From NCBI RefSeq assembly GCF_947503705.1, contig NZ_CANNES010000001.1:1171054-1235053 (forward strand): DNA of 64,000 nt, given 5' to 3'. Below, piece after piece: positions 54,059-63,923 of this stretch (within the stretch, counting starts at the first letter, position 1; each line of letters begins with the position of its first letter). Position numbers and translations under genes: made by a program. The stretch comes from an uncultured Tateyamaria sp. Its GTDB lineage: Bacteria > Pseudomonadota > Alphaproteobacteria > Rhodobacterales > Rhodobacteraceae. Below the pieces are notes generated by a model. That model was not told the origin of the DNA, did no database searches, and was given only the letters and a program-made list of their open reading frames with translations.

Positions 54059-54424
54059 ATGGAACGTGTTCTTGGATTTGGCGGATTATTTTTCCGGTCG
54101 CAGGCACCAAGTGACCTTGCGGTGTGGTATCGCGACACGCTTGGCATTGATTTGGTCCCCACCGCTGCCGATCAAATGCCTTGGATGGCCGAGGGCGGGG
54201 CAACTGTTTTTGCCCCTTTTGCCGCGGATACCGATTACTTTAGCGCAGATAAGGCATTCATGCTGAATTTCCGAGTGGCGGACCTGACGGCGATGATCGC
54301 CCAGCTTGAGGCCGCGGGGATCGCTGTGAAACGGTTGGATGACATGCCGGGCATCGGCAAGTTTGCGCATCTTGCCGATCCGGAAGGGACCCCCATCGAA
54401 TTGTGGGAGCCGGAAGCAAGCTAG
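54059..54424 (+). CDS. VOC-family (glyoxalase/bleomycin-resistance-like) protein
   Basis: A 121-residue vicinal-oxygen-chelate protein with paired beta-alpha-beta repeats. GGLFFRSQAPSDLAVWYRDT opens the first repeat and FAHLADPEGTPIELWEP closes the second. The glutamate in IELWEP is the usual metal ligand. Such proteins may be lyases, epimerases or binding proteins; the substrate is not evident. AAAAGGAAAACGCTG precedes the ATG, and it converges on the cobalamin adenosyltransferase with a 3-bp gap. Confidence 0.85.
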   Translation: MERVLGFGGLFFRSQAPSDLAVWYRDTLGIDLVPTAADQMPWMAEGGATVFAPFAADTDYFSADKAFMLNFRVADLTAMIAQLEAAGIAVKRLDDMPGIGKFAHLADPEGTPIELWEPEAS

Positions 54425-54427
54425 TTG

Positions 54428-55003
54428 CTATGCACGGTTGGCGCCCGGAACCCACAGCACGTCATCCTTGCCGCCATTGTTGGCGATGCGTCCCGCGACA
54501 AAGAACCAGTCGCTGAGACGGTTGAGGTATTTCACTGCGGCCGGATTGACCGCTTCCATCGTGGCCAGTTCCACGGCCAGTCGCTCGGCGCGGCGTGCCA
54601 CGGTGCGACACACATGCAGATGCGCAGATAAAGCCGTGCCTCCGGGCAGGATAAAGCTTCGCAGCGGTTCCAGCACGTCGTTCATCGCGTCAATCTCTGC
54701 CTCCAGCCGTGCGACCTGGGCGTCGGCCATGCGCAGCGGCGGATACTCGGCTTCGGCGTCTTTTTCCATGTCAGGGCGGCACAGATCCGCGCCCAGATCG
54801 AAAAGGTCGTTCTGAATGCGGCTGAGCGCCGTGTCCACATCACCCGAGGCCTCAAGGCGGGCCACGCCAACAAAGCAGTTCAGTTCGTCCGAGGTGCCAT
54901 AAGCCGTAACGCGCATCGCATGTTTGGCCACGCGCGCGCCGTTGCCTAGGGCTGTTTCACCGGCATCACCGGTTTTGGTGTAAATCTTGTTCAGGACAAC
55001 CAT
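54428..55003 (-). CDS. Cob(I)yrinic acid a,c-diamide adenosyltransferase, PduO type
   Basis: A 191-residue ATP:cob(I)alamin adenosyltransferase of the PduO/MMAB fold, which makes coenzyme B12. It has the ATP-binding start YTKTGDAGETALGNGARV, YGTSDELNCFVG, and the signature FILPGGTALSAHLHVCRTVA followed by RRAERL. It would supply adenosylcobalamin for mutases such as those of the ethylmalonyl-CoA pathway. The small HIG1-like gene lies three bases upstream, so the two are co-transcribed. Confidence 0.94.
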   Translation of the reverse strand: MVVLNKIYTKTGDAGETALGNGARVAKHAMRVTAYGTSDELNCFVGVARLEASGDVDTALSRIQNDLFDLGADLCRPDMEKDAEAEYPPLRMADAQVARLEAEIDAMNDVLEPLRSFILPGGTALSAHLHVCRTVARRAERLAVELATMEAVNPAAVKYLNRLSDWFFVAGRIANNGGKDDVLWVPGANRA

Positions 55004-55006
55004 CGG

Positions 55007-55216
55007 TCATTCCCCCCCGTTCTGGCGCAGCAGTACGTAAGCCACGATCAGTAGCACTGCCACGAATTGCGCGCCGATCCGGTACCGCATCAGCTTGTTT
55101 GAGTTTTTCTGCGCCCAGCCAGAGCCCTTGGCAAAACCGCCAAGGCCCAGCATCAACACCACCATCACCGCAAGGCAGGCCAGTATGATCAGGATGAAAA
55201 GTGGGTCTTGGGCCAT
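55007..55216 (-). CDS. Small twin-transmembrane protein, HIG1-domain-like
   Basis: A 69-residue membrane protein with two hydrophobic helices (about 6-27 and 46-63) joined by a basic loop. The loop KNSNKLMRYRIGAQ resembles the HIG1 (hypoxia-induced gene 1) motif, found in small proteins that associate with respiratory complexes. The role here is inferred only. It starts with MAQDPLFILIILACLAVM and precedes the adenosyltransferase gene by three bases. Confidence 0.75.
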   Translation of the reverse strand: MAQDPLFILIILACLAVMVVLMLGLGGFAKGSGWAQKNSNKLMRYRIGAQFVAVLLIVAYVLLRQNGGE

Positions 55217-55288
55217 GGCCGTTGTCCTTTTTGGTCGTCTGTTAGGGCTGACTTAGGTGGGCCACCCGCAAAAGCGAACGCTTAGTTG

Positions 55289-56122
55289 TCACCCGCGCGA
55301 TAAAACCCAATCTAACGCTCGCGTGGGCAGGATGCGCCGCAAGGCGCCCATAAGATATGTGGGCGTCGTTACATAATAGCGGGGTCTGGGCCGTGGCGCC
55401 TCGATGGCGTGCACCAGTTTGTGCAACACCGCGTCGGCAGGCAGTTCGAACGTATCGGGCGTCTGCCCCAGGGAATAGAGCCGTTTGAGCAACTTGCTGC
55501 GATACTGCTCAACACGGGCTGACGCCTCCCAATCGATCCAGCGCTCGAACTGTTTGATCGAGTTGGCGCGAAAATCACTCGTGATCGGGCCGGGCTCGAT
55601 GAGAATGACTTCGATATCGGTGTCCCGCATCTCAAGGCGCAGAGTATCGGTCAGGCCCTCAAGGGCGAATTTGGTGGCGTTGTAAGCGCCCCGCCAAGGC
55701 ATGGTAATAAAGCCCAAAACCGATGAACATTGCACGATCCGGCCATGCCCTTGTGCGCGCATCACGGGGATGACCTGACGGGTCAAGTCGTGCCAGCCAA
55801 AAAAGTTGGCCTCGAATATTGTACGCAGTGCGTCAGTTGGCAGGTCTTCGACAGCGCCGGGAATGGCAAAGGCGCCGTTGTTGAACAGCGCGTCCAGCGT
55901 TCCACCGGTGGCGTCCAGCACTTCGGCAAGACCAGACACAATCGTTTCGGCGTTCTCGTAGTCGATCAGCGGGCTCTCAAACCCCTCCGTCTTGAGGCGC
56001 GCGCAGTCTTCTGCCTTGCGACAGGCGGCAAAGACGCGCCAGCCGCGTGACCGCAACCCGTGGGCGCAGGCATGACCAATGCCCGTGGAACAACCTGTTA
56101 TGAGAATGGATTTGTGTTGCAT
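55289..56122 (-). CDS. Short-chain dehydrogenase/reductase
   Basis: A 277-residue classical SDR. The cofactor motif is TGCSTGIGHACA at about 8-19, the NNAG-equivalent is NNGAFAIPGA, and the catalytic set is Ser in VQCSSVLGF with Tyr and Lys in YNATKFALEG. The Arg-rich coenzyme region (AACRKAEDC) suggests NADP. The C-terminal extension (YYVTTPTYLMGALRRILPTR) resembles retinol-dehydrogenase-like SDRs. The start is ATG directly after a GTG; either may be used. Confidence 0.88.
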   Translation of the reverse strand: MQHKSILITGCSTGIGHACAHGLRSRGWRVFAACRKAEDCARLKTEGFESPLIDYENAETIVSGLAEVLDATGGTLDALFNNGAFAIPGAVEDLPTDALRTIFEANFFGWHDLTRQVIPVMRAQGHGRIVQCSSVLGFITMPWRGAYNATKFALEGLTDTLRLEMRDTDIEVILIEPGPITSDFRANSIKQFERWIDWEASARVEQYRSKLLKRLYSLGQTPDTFELPADAVLHKLVHAIEAPRPRPRYYVTTPTYLMGALRRILPTRALDWVLSRG

Positions 56123-56178
56123 CACGCGCGCCCGAGTTTTTCAGGCCGCAGTCATAGCGGTCTCGTCGCCCGATGCAA

Positions 56179-56805
56179 TCAGCCTTCGCTGAGCAGGAAG
56201 TCCGCCATCCAACCGACGGGGCCACCATTGACGGGGCGCAATTTCACCCAACCGTCACCGGGGTCTTGCAGGATTTCCACCTCGTCGCCGCGCACCATTC
56301 GGTTCACAACGGAAAAGTTCGTGCCGGGGCCGCCGCGCACATTCACGCTATTGCCAGAGACTGAGCGAATTTCGACGCCCAGCGGTGTCACGGGCTCTTC
56401 GTTGCTGAAATCTACCGGCGTGATCACCACAGCATCTCCCAAAAGGCTGGGCAAGATAATGGTCGGCTCTTCTTCACTAACTGCGGCCAGGATCGGTGTT
56501 GTGACTTCTTGCACGGCGGAGGCTTGCACGGCGGCGGCGGGCGCAGGCGCAACGACTTGCGTTTGTAAGGTCCGCTCGGGGCGCATGACGTCCTGCACTG
56601 TCGACAGGTTCAAGGCGACGCGGGTGACGTTTTCGGGCAGGACAGGCTCGGCCTGTGCCACCACGGCGTCCAATGCTTCTTCCTGTATCTCAACTGGAGC
56701 TTCGACGCGCGCCATGCGCGTTGCCTCTGGATCAAATTCGGCGCCGCCACTCATCTCGTAGAACGCGAAACCCAGAAACCCAAATGTGATGATGATCAAA
56801 CGCAT
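56179..56805 (-). CDS. Membrane-anchored bacterial SH3-domain protein
   Basis: A 208-residue protein with an N-terminal hydrophobic segment (MRLIIITFGFLGFAFYEM), then a long low-complexity Ala/Val/Glu linker (about 30-135), and a C-terminal SH3b domain (IRSVSGNSVNVRGGPGTNFS, DPGDGWVKLRP). SH3b domains bind peptidoglycan or peptides, so it probably acts at the cell envelope. GGGGGGATATGGTTCG precedes the chosen ATG. It is divergent from parC. Confidence 0.85.
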   Translation of the reverse strand: MRLIIITFGFLGFAFYEMSGGAEFDPEATRMARVEAPVEIQEEALDAVVAQAEPVLPENVTRVALNLSTVQDVMRPERTLQTQVVAPAPAAAVQASAVQEVTTPILAAVSEEEPTIILPSLLGDAVVITPVDFSNEEPVTPLGVEIRSVSGNSVNVRGGPGTNFSVVNRMVRGDEVEILQDPGDGWVKLRPVNGGPVGWMADFLLSEG

Positions 56806-57028
56806 CGAACCATATCCCCCCAACAGAACTATATCACCGGTGCAGCTTGGTGATGTACTGTGCCTACCAAATCGCAACGTCTCTCACACTGGAAAAGTTC
56901 CGCAATTTTTCCCCTCAATCCGAGTTGTGGTGTGAAAGCAACGACATGTGTGCTTTGTCGTGCCGTCAGAATACCGTCAGGCGCGATGGATGCTTGTTCC
57001 TGACAAATCCCTTGGCTACACAGCATCT

Positions 57029-59323
57029 ATGTCAGATCAGGCCGACGCCCCCAACATGGACCTTTCCGAACCGCTGCGCCGCGCATTGGGCGAGCGGTAT
57101 CTGACCTATGCGCTCAGCACGATCATGCACCGCGCGCTGCCGGATGCGCGCGATGGTCTGAAACCGGTGCATCGCCGCATTTTGTACGCCATGCGGGAAT
57201 TGCGCCTGTCTTCCTCCGGGGGATTCCGTAAGTCGGCCAAGATTTCGGGCGACGTGATGGGGAACTACCACCCGCACGGTGACGCTGCGATCTATGATGC
57301 CATGGCCCGCCTCGCGCAGGATTTCAACGTGCGCTATCCGCTGGTCGACGGGCAGGGTAACTTTGGCAATATCGATGGCGATAACCCAGCCGCCTCGCGC
57401 TATACCGAAGCGCGGATGACAGCAGTGGCCGAGGCGCTGCTGGACGGTCTAAACGAGAACGCCGTTGATTACCGCGAGAATTACGACGGCACTCTGACAG
57501 AACCGGTTGTGCTGCCCGCGCAGTTCCCGAATCTGTTGGCCAATGGCTCCAGCGGGATCGCGGTGGGTATGGCCACCAATATCCCGCCCCACAATATTGC
57601 CGAGCTGTGCGACGCCTGCCTGCATTTGATCAAGACACCGGATGCACGCGACGACACGCTGTTGAACTACGTGCCAGGTCCCGATTTCCCGACCGGAGGC
57701 ATCATTGTCGAGCCGCCCGAAGCGATTGCCCAGGCCTACCGCAGCGGCAAGGGCGGTTTCCGTCTGAGGTGCCGATACGAGGTTGAGGATTTGGGTCGGG
57801 GCCAGTGGCAGATCGTGGTCACCGAGATCCCCTATCAGGTCCAGAAGTCCAAATTGATCGAAAAACTGGCCGAGCTGATCCAGACAAAGAAAATCCCGAT
57901 CTTTGGCGATGTGCGCGACGAATCGGCCGATGATATTCGCCTCATCATCGAACCGCGTTCCAAGAACGTGGACCCCGATGTGCTGATGGGCATGCTGTAT
58001 CGCAACTCGGACCTTGAGGTTCGGTTTTCGCTGAACATGAACGTACTGATCGACGGAGTGACCCCCAAGGTCTGTTCGATGAAGGAGGTGCTGCGCGCCT
58101 TCCTGGATTTCCGCCGTGAAGTTCTGATCCGGCGCAGCCAGCACCGGATGGAAAAGATCGACCACCGCCTTGAGGTGTTGGAGGGGCTGATCGTCGCCTT
58201 CCTCAACCTTGATCGCGTGATTGACATTATCCGCTATGACGATGATCCGAAGGCCGGCCTGATGCGCGAGGATTGGTCGATTGATCACCCCCGCGCCATG
58301 AGCGAGGCGGACTATGTGTCCCCCGCGCCCGGCGACGGAGAACTTAGCGAGGTGCAGGTCGAAGCGATCCTGAACATGCGCCTGCGATCCTTGCGTCGCC
58401 TCGAAGAGGTTGAGTTGCTGCGCGAACAAGCAGCGCTGATGGAAGAGCGCGCGGGCCTTGAGGACTTGCTGGAAAGCGAGGAGCTGCAATGGGATGCCAT
58501 TTCAACCCAATTGAAGGCCAGTAAAAAACAGTTCGGCAAGGATTGGCACGGCGGCGCGCGCCGCACGACCTTTGCGGAGGCCGGTGCGGTCGAGGATGTG
58601 CCCCTTGAGGCGATGATCGACCGTGAACCCATCACCGTGGTGTGCAGCCAGATGGGTTGGATCAGGGCCATGACCGGCCATATCGACTTGAGCCGCGAGT
58701 TGAAGTTCAAGGACGGTGACGGCCCGCGTTTCATTTTCCATGCCGAGACGACCGATCGGTTGATTGTGGTTGGCTCCAATGGGCGGTTCTATACCCTGTC
58801 AGCGGCGACGCTGCCCGGTGGGCGCGGCATGGGCGAGCCGCTTCGCCTAATGGTGGACCTGCCCAACGAAGTAAAGATCCACAGCATCCTGACCCATGCG
58901 CCGGGCCGCAAGTTGCTGGTGGGCTCGACCTCGGGCGATGGTTTCGTGGTGCCCGAGGACGAGGTTATCGCCCAGACCCGCACCGGCAAACAGGTCCTGA
59001 ACGTCCGTGGCGATGTGAAATTGGCGGTGTGCAAGCCGATCACGGGTGACGCAGTCGCCGTTGTGGGCGAGAACCGCAAGATGCTGGTCTTTGGCCTGAA
59101 CGAACTGCCCGAGATGGCGCGCGGCAAGGGTGTGCGGCTGCAAAAGTACAAAGACGGGGGCCTGAGCGATGCAACCACCTTCACCCTGGCAGAAGGGCTC
59201 AGCTGGCTCGACCCCGCAGGACGCACCCGAACCGAAGCCGACCTCGCCGAATGGCGCGGCAAGCGCGCCGGTACCGGACGCATGGCGCCCCGCGGCTTCC
59301 CCAGAGACAACAAATTCACCTGA
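57029..59323 (+). CDS. parC: DNA topoisomerase IV subunit A
   Basis: A 764-residue type IIA topoisomerase subunit that decatenates chromosomes with ParE. The catalytic Tyr125 is in [10 protein letters not shown], and the quinolone-determining segment is [14 protein letters not shown], with Ala86 where E. coli ParC has Ser80 and Asp90 where it has Glu84. The C-terminal domain lacks the GyrA box, which supports ParC over GyrA. The start is an ATG followed by [19 protein letters not shown]; an upstream ATG adds 27 unlike residues. The downstream DUF898 gene overlaps its 3' end. Confidence 0.94.
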   Translation: MSDQADAPNMDLSEPLRRALGERYLTYALSTIMHRALPDARDGLKPVHRRILYAMRELRLSSSGGFRKSAKISGDVMGNYHPHGDAAIYDAMARLAQDFNVRYPLVDGQGNFGNIDGDNPAASRYTEARMTAVAEALLDGLNENAVDYRENYDGTLTEPVVLPAQFPNLLANGSSGIAVGMATNIPPHNIAELCDACLHLIKTPDARDDTLLNYVPGPDFPTGGIIVEPPEAIAQAYRSGKGGFRLRCRYEVEDLGRGQWQIVVTEIPYQVQKSKLIEKLAELIQTKKIPIFGDVRDESADDIRLIIEPRSKNVDPDVLMGMLYRNSDLEVRFSLNMNVLIDGVTPKVCSMKEVLRAFLDFRREVLIRRSQHRMEKIDHRLEVLEGLIVAFLNLDRVIDIIRYDDDPKAGLMREDWSIDHPRAMSEADYVSPAPGDGELSEVQVEAILNMRLRSLRRLEEVELLREQAALMEERAGLEDLLESEELQWDAISTQLKASKKQFGKDWHGGARRTTFAEAGAVEDVPLEAMIDREPITVVCSQMGWIRAMTGHIDLSRELKFKDGDGPRFIFHAETTDRLIVVGSNGRFYTLSAATLPGGRGMGEPLRLMVDLPNEVKIHSILTHAPGRKLLVGSTSGDGFVVPEDEVIAQTRTGKQVLNVRGDVKLAVCKPITGDAVAVVGENRKMLVFGLNELPEMARGKGVRLQKYKDGGLSDATTFTLAEGLSWLDPAGRTRTEADLAEWRGKRAGTGRMAPRGFPRDNKFT

Positions 59324-60596
59324 CGGTGCCCTGACCGTCCGGTTCGCGGGTCAGCGTGGCGCGGTCTTTTGGCTGGCCCTCAAAACCGGCTTTTGGTCAG
59401 TGCTCACACTGGGATTTTATCGCTTTTGGATGAAGACCCGCCTGCGTCGCTATTTCTGGGGCTCGATCCGCCCCGGTGGCCATCCCATGGAATATGTGGG
59501 TGACCCATGGGAGAAACTCCTGGGCTTTTTCATCGCCGTAGTGATCCTCACATTCTACATCGGGGTGGTGAACCTGCTTTTGATGTTCATTAGCTTTTCG
59601 GTTTTTGATGGGAACGTGGCGGGGTATTTCCTCAGTTTTCTGGGGGTGATCCCCTTATGGTTCTATGCCCGCTATCGCGCTCGGCGTTATGTGTTGGGAC
59701 GCACCCGCTGGCGCGGCGTGCGCTTTGGGTTAGAGCCAGGGGCCTGGGGCTATGCCTGGCGGGCTTGCGCCCATTGGCTGGTGACGGTCTGCACATTGGG
59801 CATCCTGTGGCCGCGCATGACGTTCTACCTCGAAAAGTACCGCACGGACCGGACGTTTTTCGGCTCTGCCAAACTGTTGCAAGGCGGGCGATGGACGATG
59901 CTGTATCGTCCGGCGCGCCTGCTGATTGCGGTGCTGGTGGGATGGGTGGCTTGGATTGCCTGGATCGGTTTTCTTGATCCAATGGGCCAGGTTGTCGCCC
60001 TTTTTGTTGATGCGATGGCACAAGAGTTTTTTTCCTTTGACCCGGGCCTCGCAAAGGAGGTCGAAACCACCAGCGGCCTGTGGCGGCTTTGGCTGCTGAT
60101 CCCGTTGGTGCTCGGCCTCTATCTGGGTGTAGTACACTACATCTTTGGCGCACGCCGGATGATGGCCAATCACAAATCTGCGCCGGGTGTGACCTTTGCC
60201 TCTGATCTGCGCACGGGGCGGGTGGCCGGGATTTTTGCCCTTGGGTCTTTCCTGGCCTATCTGGTCCTGTTCTTGGGGATCATCCTGATGGGAATGCTGT
60301 TGTTGCCGTTGGCTGGCCTTGAGGTGATCCAACAGGTCACCGGGCAAAAAGCCGCGTCATTCGATTTGCCGAGATCGGTCACGGTTGCAGTGTCTGTCGT
60401 GATCTATTTCACCATCTTTTTGCTTTGGTCGGTGGTCTACAACACCTTTGTCACCTTCCCGCTAATGAAGCATATGGCGACTACGATAACACTGCCCACC
60501 CATGATGGTTTGGCCGAGATCAGCCAGGTCAAGCGCGATGAGTTTGCCGAGGCCGAAGGGTTCGCCGAGGCTCTGGATCTGGGGGCCGCCATATGA
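59169..60596 (+). CDS. DUF898 (YjgN-like) multi-pass membrane protein
   Basis: An integral membrane protein with about seven hydrophobic helices. The DUF898 pattern is [18 protein letters not shown] near the start of the core and repeated [20 protein letters not shown] motifs. The only conventional start is an ATG 155 bp inside parC, preceded by GGGGGCCTGAGCG. It would give 475 residues with a 53-residue Pro/Ser-rich N-terminus read in a different frame from parC. A CTG near 59328 is the alternative, just before the conserved core. Coupled to the M48 gene by ATGA. Function unknown. Confidence 0.75.
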   Translation: MQPPSPWQKGSAGSTPQDAPEPKPTSPNGAASAPVPDAWRPAASPETTNSPDGALTVRFAGQRGAVFWLALKTGFWSVLTLGFYRFWMKTRLRRYFWGSIRPGGHPMEYVGDPWEKLLGFFIAVVILTFYIGVVNLLLMFISFSVFDGNVAGYFLSFLGVIPLWFYARYRARRYVLGRTRWRGVRFGLEPGAWGYAWRACAHWLVTVCTLGILWPRMTFYLEKYRTDRTFFGSAKLLQGGRWTMLYRPARLLIAVLVGWVAWIAWIGFLDPMGQVVALFVDAMAQEFFSFDPGLAKEVETTSGLWRLWLLIPLVLGLYLGVVHYIFGARRMMANHKSAPGVTFASDLRTGRVAGIFALGSFLAYLVLFLGIILMGMLLLPLAGLEVIQQVTGQKAASFDLPRSVTVAVSVVIYFTIFLLWSVVYNTFVTFPLMKHMATTITLPTHDGLAEISQVKRDEFAEAEGFAEALDLGAAI

Positions 60597-61678
60597 CGCA
60601 GGCCTTTTACTTTGATGGCAATGTACCGAAGCCCCAAGTGGTCGAGGTAAAATCAAGCCTCGATGATCCCAACCTTATCCTGTCGCGCGACGGGGCCGAA
60701 GATGTCTTGTGGCTGAAAAAGGATGTGCGGGCTGTCGATGATCTGCCCAAGGGTGCGGATATGGTGCTCCGCCTGACCTCCGATCCGGTGGCGCGCTTGC
60801 ACGTACCACATGCTTCAACGTTGCCGTTTTTGCCCAACCTGACCAAACGCGCGCCCCCCAAGGGGCGCGGTCGTCTGGCGATGTGGGCGTCCGGCGCGAT
60901 CGCCGCGGTGGCCTTCCAGATTGTCGTATTGATCCCGCTGATGGCTGATCAACTCGCCAATATCATCCCGCCCCATGCTGAACGTGCGCTGGGCGAGGCG
61001 ACGCTTGAACAGATACGCAGCGCCATGGGCAACGATGTGCGCGGCCCGTTGGCCATGTGCGAAAAGCCCGAGGGCCGTGCAGCGCTTGACCAGATGATGG
61101 CGGCCTTTGCACCCTCATTGCCCGATAACGTCGAAGTGTCGGTGTTTGTGCTGAACCACCCGATGGTGAATGCCTTTGCCTTGCCGGGCGGCAATGTTGT
61201 CTTCTTTCGTGGCCTGATCGACGCGGCACAATCGCCTGAGGAAGTGGCTTCTGTTCTGGCCCATGAACTGGGCCATGTTGTCAGCCGCGATCCCACCCGC
61301 CACGCCCTGCGTTCTGCAGGAAGTATAGGGGTGCTGGGCTTGCTCTTTGGAGACTTTGCAGGCGGTGCCTTGGTCTTGTTCCTGACAGAGCGGCTGATTG
61401 ATGCCAGCTATACCCAGGCGGCCGAAGCCTCTGCCGATCTTTTTGCCCATGAGGTGCTGGAACAGGCGGGCGTGTCGCCTGCGGCCTTGGGGGACATGTT
61501 TGAAAGACTGCGCAGCCGGTATGGCGACAGAAAGGGCGTCGTGGCCCATTTCCTGTCCCATCCCAGCCTGTCGGAACGGATCGACACGGCCCGGGCTGCC
61601 GCCCCCGAGGATGGTGCCTGGACGCCAATCCTGAACGACGCGCAATGGGATGATCTGCAAGCGATCTGTCAGCGTTAG
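60593..61678 (+). CDS. M48-family zinc metalloprotease, membrane-anchored
   Basis: A 361-residue protein. Residues 1-85 are a cytoplasmic DUF-like region, followed by a transmembrane helix (about 98-120) and an M48 peptidase domain with the zinc site HELGHVVSRDPTRH and the third-ligand region EASADLFAHEVLEQAG. It resembles envelope quality-control proteases (HtpX/Oma1/BepA type). Its pairing with the DUF898 membrane protein by ATGA overlap suggests a joint envelope role. Its stop overlaps the convergent P450 stop. Confidence 0.88.
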   Translation: MTQAFYFDGNVPKPQVVEVKSSLDDPNLILSRDGAEDVLWLKKDVRAVDDLPKGADMVLRLTSDPVARLHVPHASTLPFLPNLTKRAPPKGRGRLAMWASGAIAAVAFQIVVLIPLMADQLANIIPPHAERALGEATLEQIRSAMGNDVRGPLAMCEKPEGRAALDQMMAAFAPSLPDNVEVSVFVLNHPMVNAFALPGGNVVFFRGLIDAAQSPEEVASVLAHELGHVVSRDPTRHALRSAGSIGVLGLLFGDFAGGALVLFLTERLIDASYTQAAEASADLFAHEVLEQAGVSPAALGDMFERLRSRYGDRKGVVAHFLSHPSLSERIDTARAAAPEDGAWTPILNDAQWDDLQAICQR

Positions 61679-63039
61679 ACCGGTTCCGCCATCAGCCAGA
61701 CGCCCCCTTGAGGTCGCAACGTCAGGATCATCACCGGCTCCGGATCGCGACCTGGAACAGGGGTGTATTTGAACCGGCTGAGCAGGGTGGCGAGGATAAT
61801 GACCGCTTCTTGCAGGGCAAAGGATGCACCAATGCAGATGCGTGGCCCATCGCCAAAAGGCAGATAGGCATAGCGGTCGATTGCCTTGCGGTCCGCGAAC
61901 CGCTCCGGCCGAAAGGCGTCGGGCGTGTCCCACAACAGATGGGAGCGATGCAGCGCATAGATAGGAATGATGCAGGTGTCGCCCTTGCGGATTTTCGTTC
62001 CGCACAGCGTGTCGTCGGCCATGGCCGTCCGCGATACCATGCCCGCAGGCGGGTAAAGGCGCAGGGCCTCGTCGATGATTTGCCGGATAAAGGGCAGGCG
62101 CGCCACGTCCGCGCCAGTCGCTGCGCGCCCTTGCAGCACCGATTGCGCCTCGGCCCGGGCGCGCTCCTGGGCCTCTGGATCAAAGGCCATCAGGTACATC
62201 GACCAGGCCAACGTCAGCGCGGTGGTTTCGTGCCCGGCCACGATGAAGGTGAGTAGATTATCGCGCAGTTCGGCTGTCGTCATCTTGCGGCCTGACTTGG
62301 GGTCTTCACCCTCCAACAGCAGATCCAAAAGGTCGGGTACGCCGTCGGGGCCTCGGGCCGCCCGGGCGTCAATAGCTTGATCCGCCACAGTTTTCATATC
62401 GCGCATGCCCTGGCCCGACATGATGCGTCCTGGACGGGGCACCCAGTCCGGCGCGCCAATCACGTCAAACAGGGATACTTTGCCCGCCTCAGAAATATAG
62501 TCGTCGATGGCACGGTGGACGATGTCGCGGTCAAAGCTCTCATCGCTCGAGAACGTCACATCGGCAATCACGTCAAAGGTGGCTGTCACCATTTCGTCCA
62601 ACAGATTCACCGCTCTGGGGCCCGCAGCGGCGATGCGATCCGTTGTCCGCTCTGCCGCGCGCGACATGATCGGGGCCAGGTTCATCACGTTTCGGTGCGA
62701 GAATACGGGTGCTGCCGTGCGCCGTTGCCAGCGCCAATGCGCGCCCTCGGCAATGAACAGCGATTCGCCGATGGCGGGTTTCAGCAGGTTCTTGGTGACG
62801 ATGGATTTGGGATATTGATCCAGCCGGTCCAGCAGCATTTCGCGGATGGTGGCGGGATCGGTGATCATGTGCCACCGCTTGCCGGTGACGCCCGATACGA
62901 TGGGTTGGCGGGTCGTCATCTCGGGGATGGCCTGCAACAGGTTGGTGCGCATCACCTTGAGGCTTTTCCAAATCCCCCAGGCGTCATTGACCAGATCAAC
63001 GCGCACCGGGATGCGTTGGGGCAGGGCGGTATCGGGCAT
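61675..63039 (-). CDS. Cytochrome P450
   Basis: A 454-residue heme monooxygenase. The oxygen-activation motif is FIVAGHETTALT, the ExxR is in EALRLYPPAG, and the heme-binding loop is FGDGPRICIGASFA with the thiolate cysteine. The class resembles bacterial CYP members active on fatty acids or terpenoids, but no substrate can be read from the neighbours, and no ferredoxin gene is adjacent. The start is an ATG 57 bp inside a longer possible reading frame, chosen for a normal N-terminus. Confidence 0.92.
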   Translation of the reverse strand: MPDTALPQRIPVRVDLVNDAWGIWKSLKVMRTNLLQAIPEMTTRQPIVSGVTGKRWHMITDPATIREMLLDRLDQYPKSIVTKNLLKPAIGESLFIAEGAHWRWQRRTAAPVFSHRNVMNLAPIMSRAAERTTDRIAAAGPRAVNLLDEMVTATFDVIADVTFSSDESFDRDIVHRAIDDYISEAGKVSLFDVIGAPDWVPRPGRIMSGQGMRDMKTVADQAIDARAARGPDGVPDLLDLLLEGEDPKSGRKMTTAELRDNLLTFIVAGHETTALTLAWSMYLMAFDPEAQERARAEAQSVLQGRAATGADVARLPFIRQIIDEALRLYPPAGMVSRTAMADDTLCGTKIRKGDTCIIPIYALHRSHLLWDTPDAFRPERFADRKAIDRYAYLPFGDGPRICIGASFALQEAVIILATLLSRFKYTPVPGRDPEPVMILTLRPQGGVWLMAEPV

Positions 63040-63151
63040 TGCGCACTCCATTGTTACCTGTCGATATAGGCGCTGGCAGAGCTGCGGCAATTGCACCTGT
63101 GACGCAGCTGCGGTATCGCAAGGGCAAAGCCGTTAGGGGAGAAGGCATCAA

Positions 63152-63757
63152 ATGCTGCGTTGGTTATCTGGGTTTGCCCTGTTGTTGGTATTGGCTGCAT
63201 GTGGTGGAAGTGCTGACTTGGATGAGGCGCCCGTGCCTTTGGGTGACTTCAATCTGGTGCACAATATCGTCGTCGCCCCAAAGGCACAGCGCGGCCCGCT
63301 GAGCCGCAAGGCCAGCGAAGAGCAATTGGTCGAAACCATGAAAAGCGCGATTGCAGAGCGCTTTGACCGCTATGACGGCAACCGCCGTTACCATTTCGGC
63401 ATCTCGGTCGAAGGCTACGTTCTGGCGGTGCCCGGCGTCCCGGTTGTTCTGGCTCCCAAGTCGATCATGATTATCAACCTGACGGTCTGGGACGATGCCG
63501 CAGGCAAAAAGCTGAATGACCAGCCCGAGCAGATCACCGTTGCCGAAACCTTTGGAACCGGGGCTGTTGTCGGGTCGGGCTATACCCTCACTGCGCAACA
63601 GCAATTGGAACAGCTCAGTGAGAATGCCGCCAAGGCGGTTGAGCGGTATCTGGTCAAGCAACAGGCGGAGCAGGGCTGGTTCAAGTCATCCGCCGCGCCC
63701 GAGGGCACAGCGGCGCCAGCACCCGACGCTTCGAACGGAGTGGTTCCGGCCGAGTAA
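63152..63757 (+). CDS. Putative lipoprotein
   Basis: A 201-residue exported protein with a clear lipoprotein signal (residues 1-17, LLLVLAAC lipobox, lipidated Cys17 followed by GGS). The mature part begins with a beta-rich region (DFNLVHNIVVAPKAQRGPLS, YHFGISVEGYVLAVPGVPVV) and ends in an Ala/Pro-rich tail. I do not recognise a family; Rhodobacterales carry similar proteins. It is divergent from the P450 gene. GGGGAGAAGGCATCAA precedes the ATG. Confidence 0.75.
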   Translation: MLRWLSGFALLLVLAACGGSADLDEAPVPLGDFNLVHNIVVAPKAQRGPLSRKASEEQLVETMKSAIAERFDRYDGNRRYHFGISVEGYVLAVPGVPVVLAPKSIMIINLTVWDDAAGKKLNDQPEQITVAETFGTGAVVGSGYTLTAQQQLEQLSENAAKAVERYLVKQQAEQGWFKSSAAPEGTAAPAPDASNGVVPAE

Positions 63758-63884
63758 GTCCATAGCTCCGACCCATTGGGCCCGGAGGCGTTTTGGCGTT
63801 GAAACAGTGGCACCGGTTGCGTTGCTGCCGAGACTGCTTGATTTCCGTCCTCATCCACAATACATCGCGCGCGGAAGCGATACG

Positions 63885-63898
63885 GGGCCATATGGCCC
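63885..63898. promoter_or_regulatory. 14-bp perfect palindrome upstream of tuf
   Basis: GGGCCATATGGCCC, centred 32 bp upstream of the tuf start. It could be an operator or an RNA hairpin in the leader. The 166-bp region between the lipoprotein gene and tuf shows no tRNA gene and no convincing promoter hexamers to my eye. Confidence 0.4.
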
Positions 63899-63923
63899 AT
63901 AACCAAAAAGGGCGTCTGATAAG

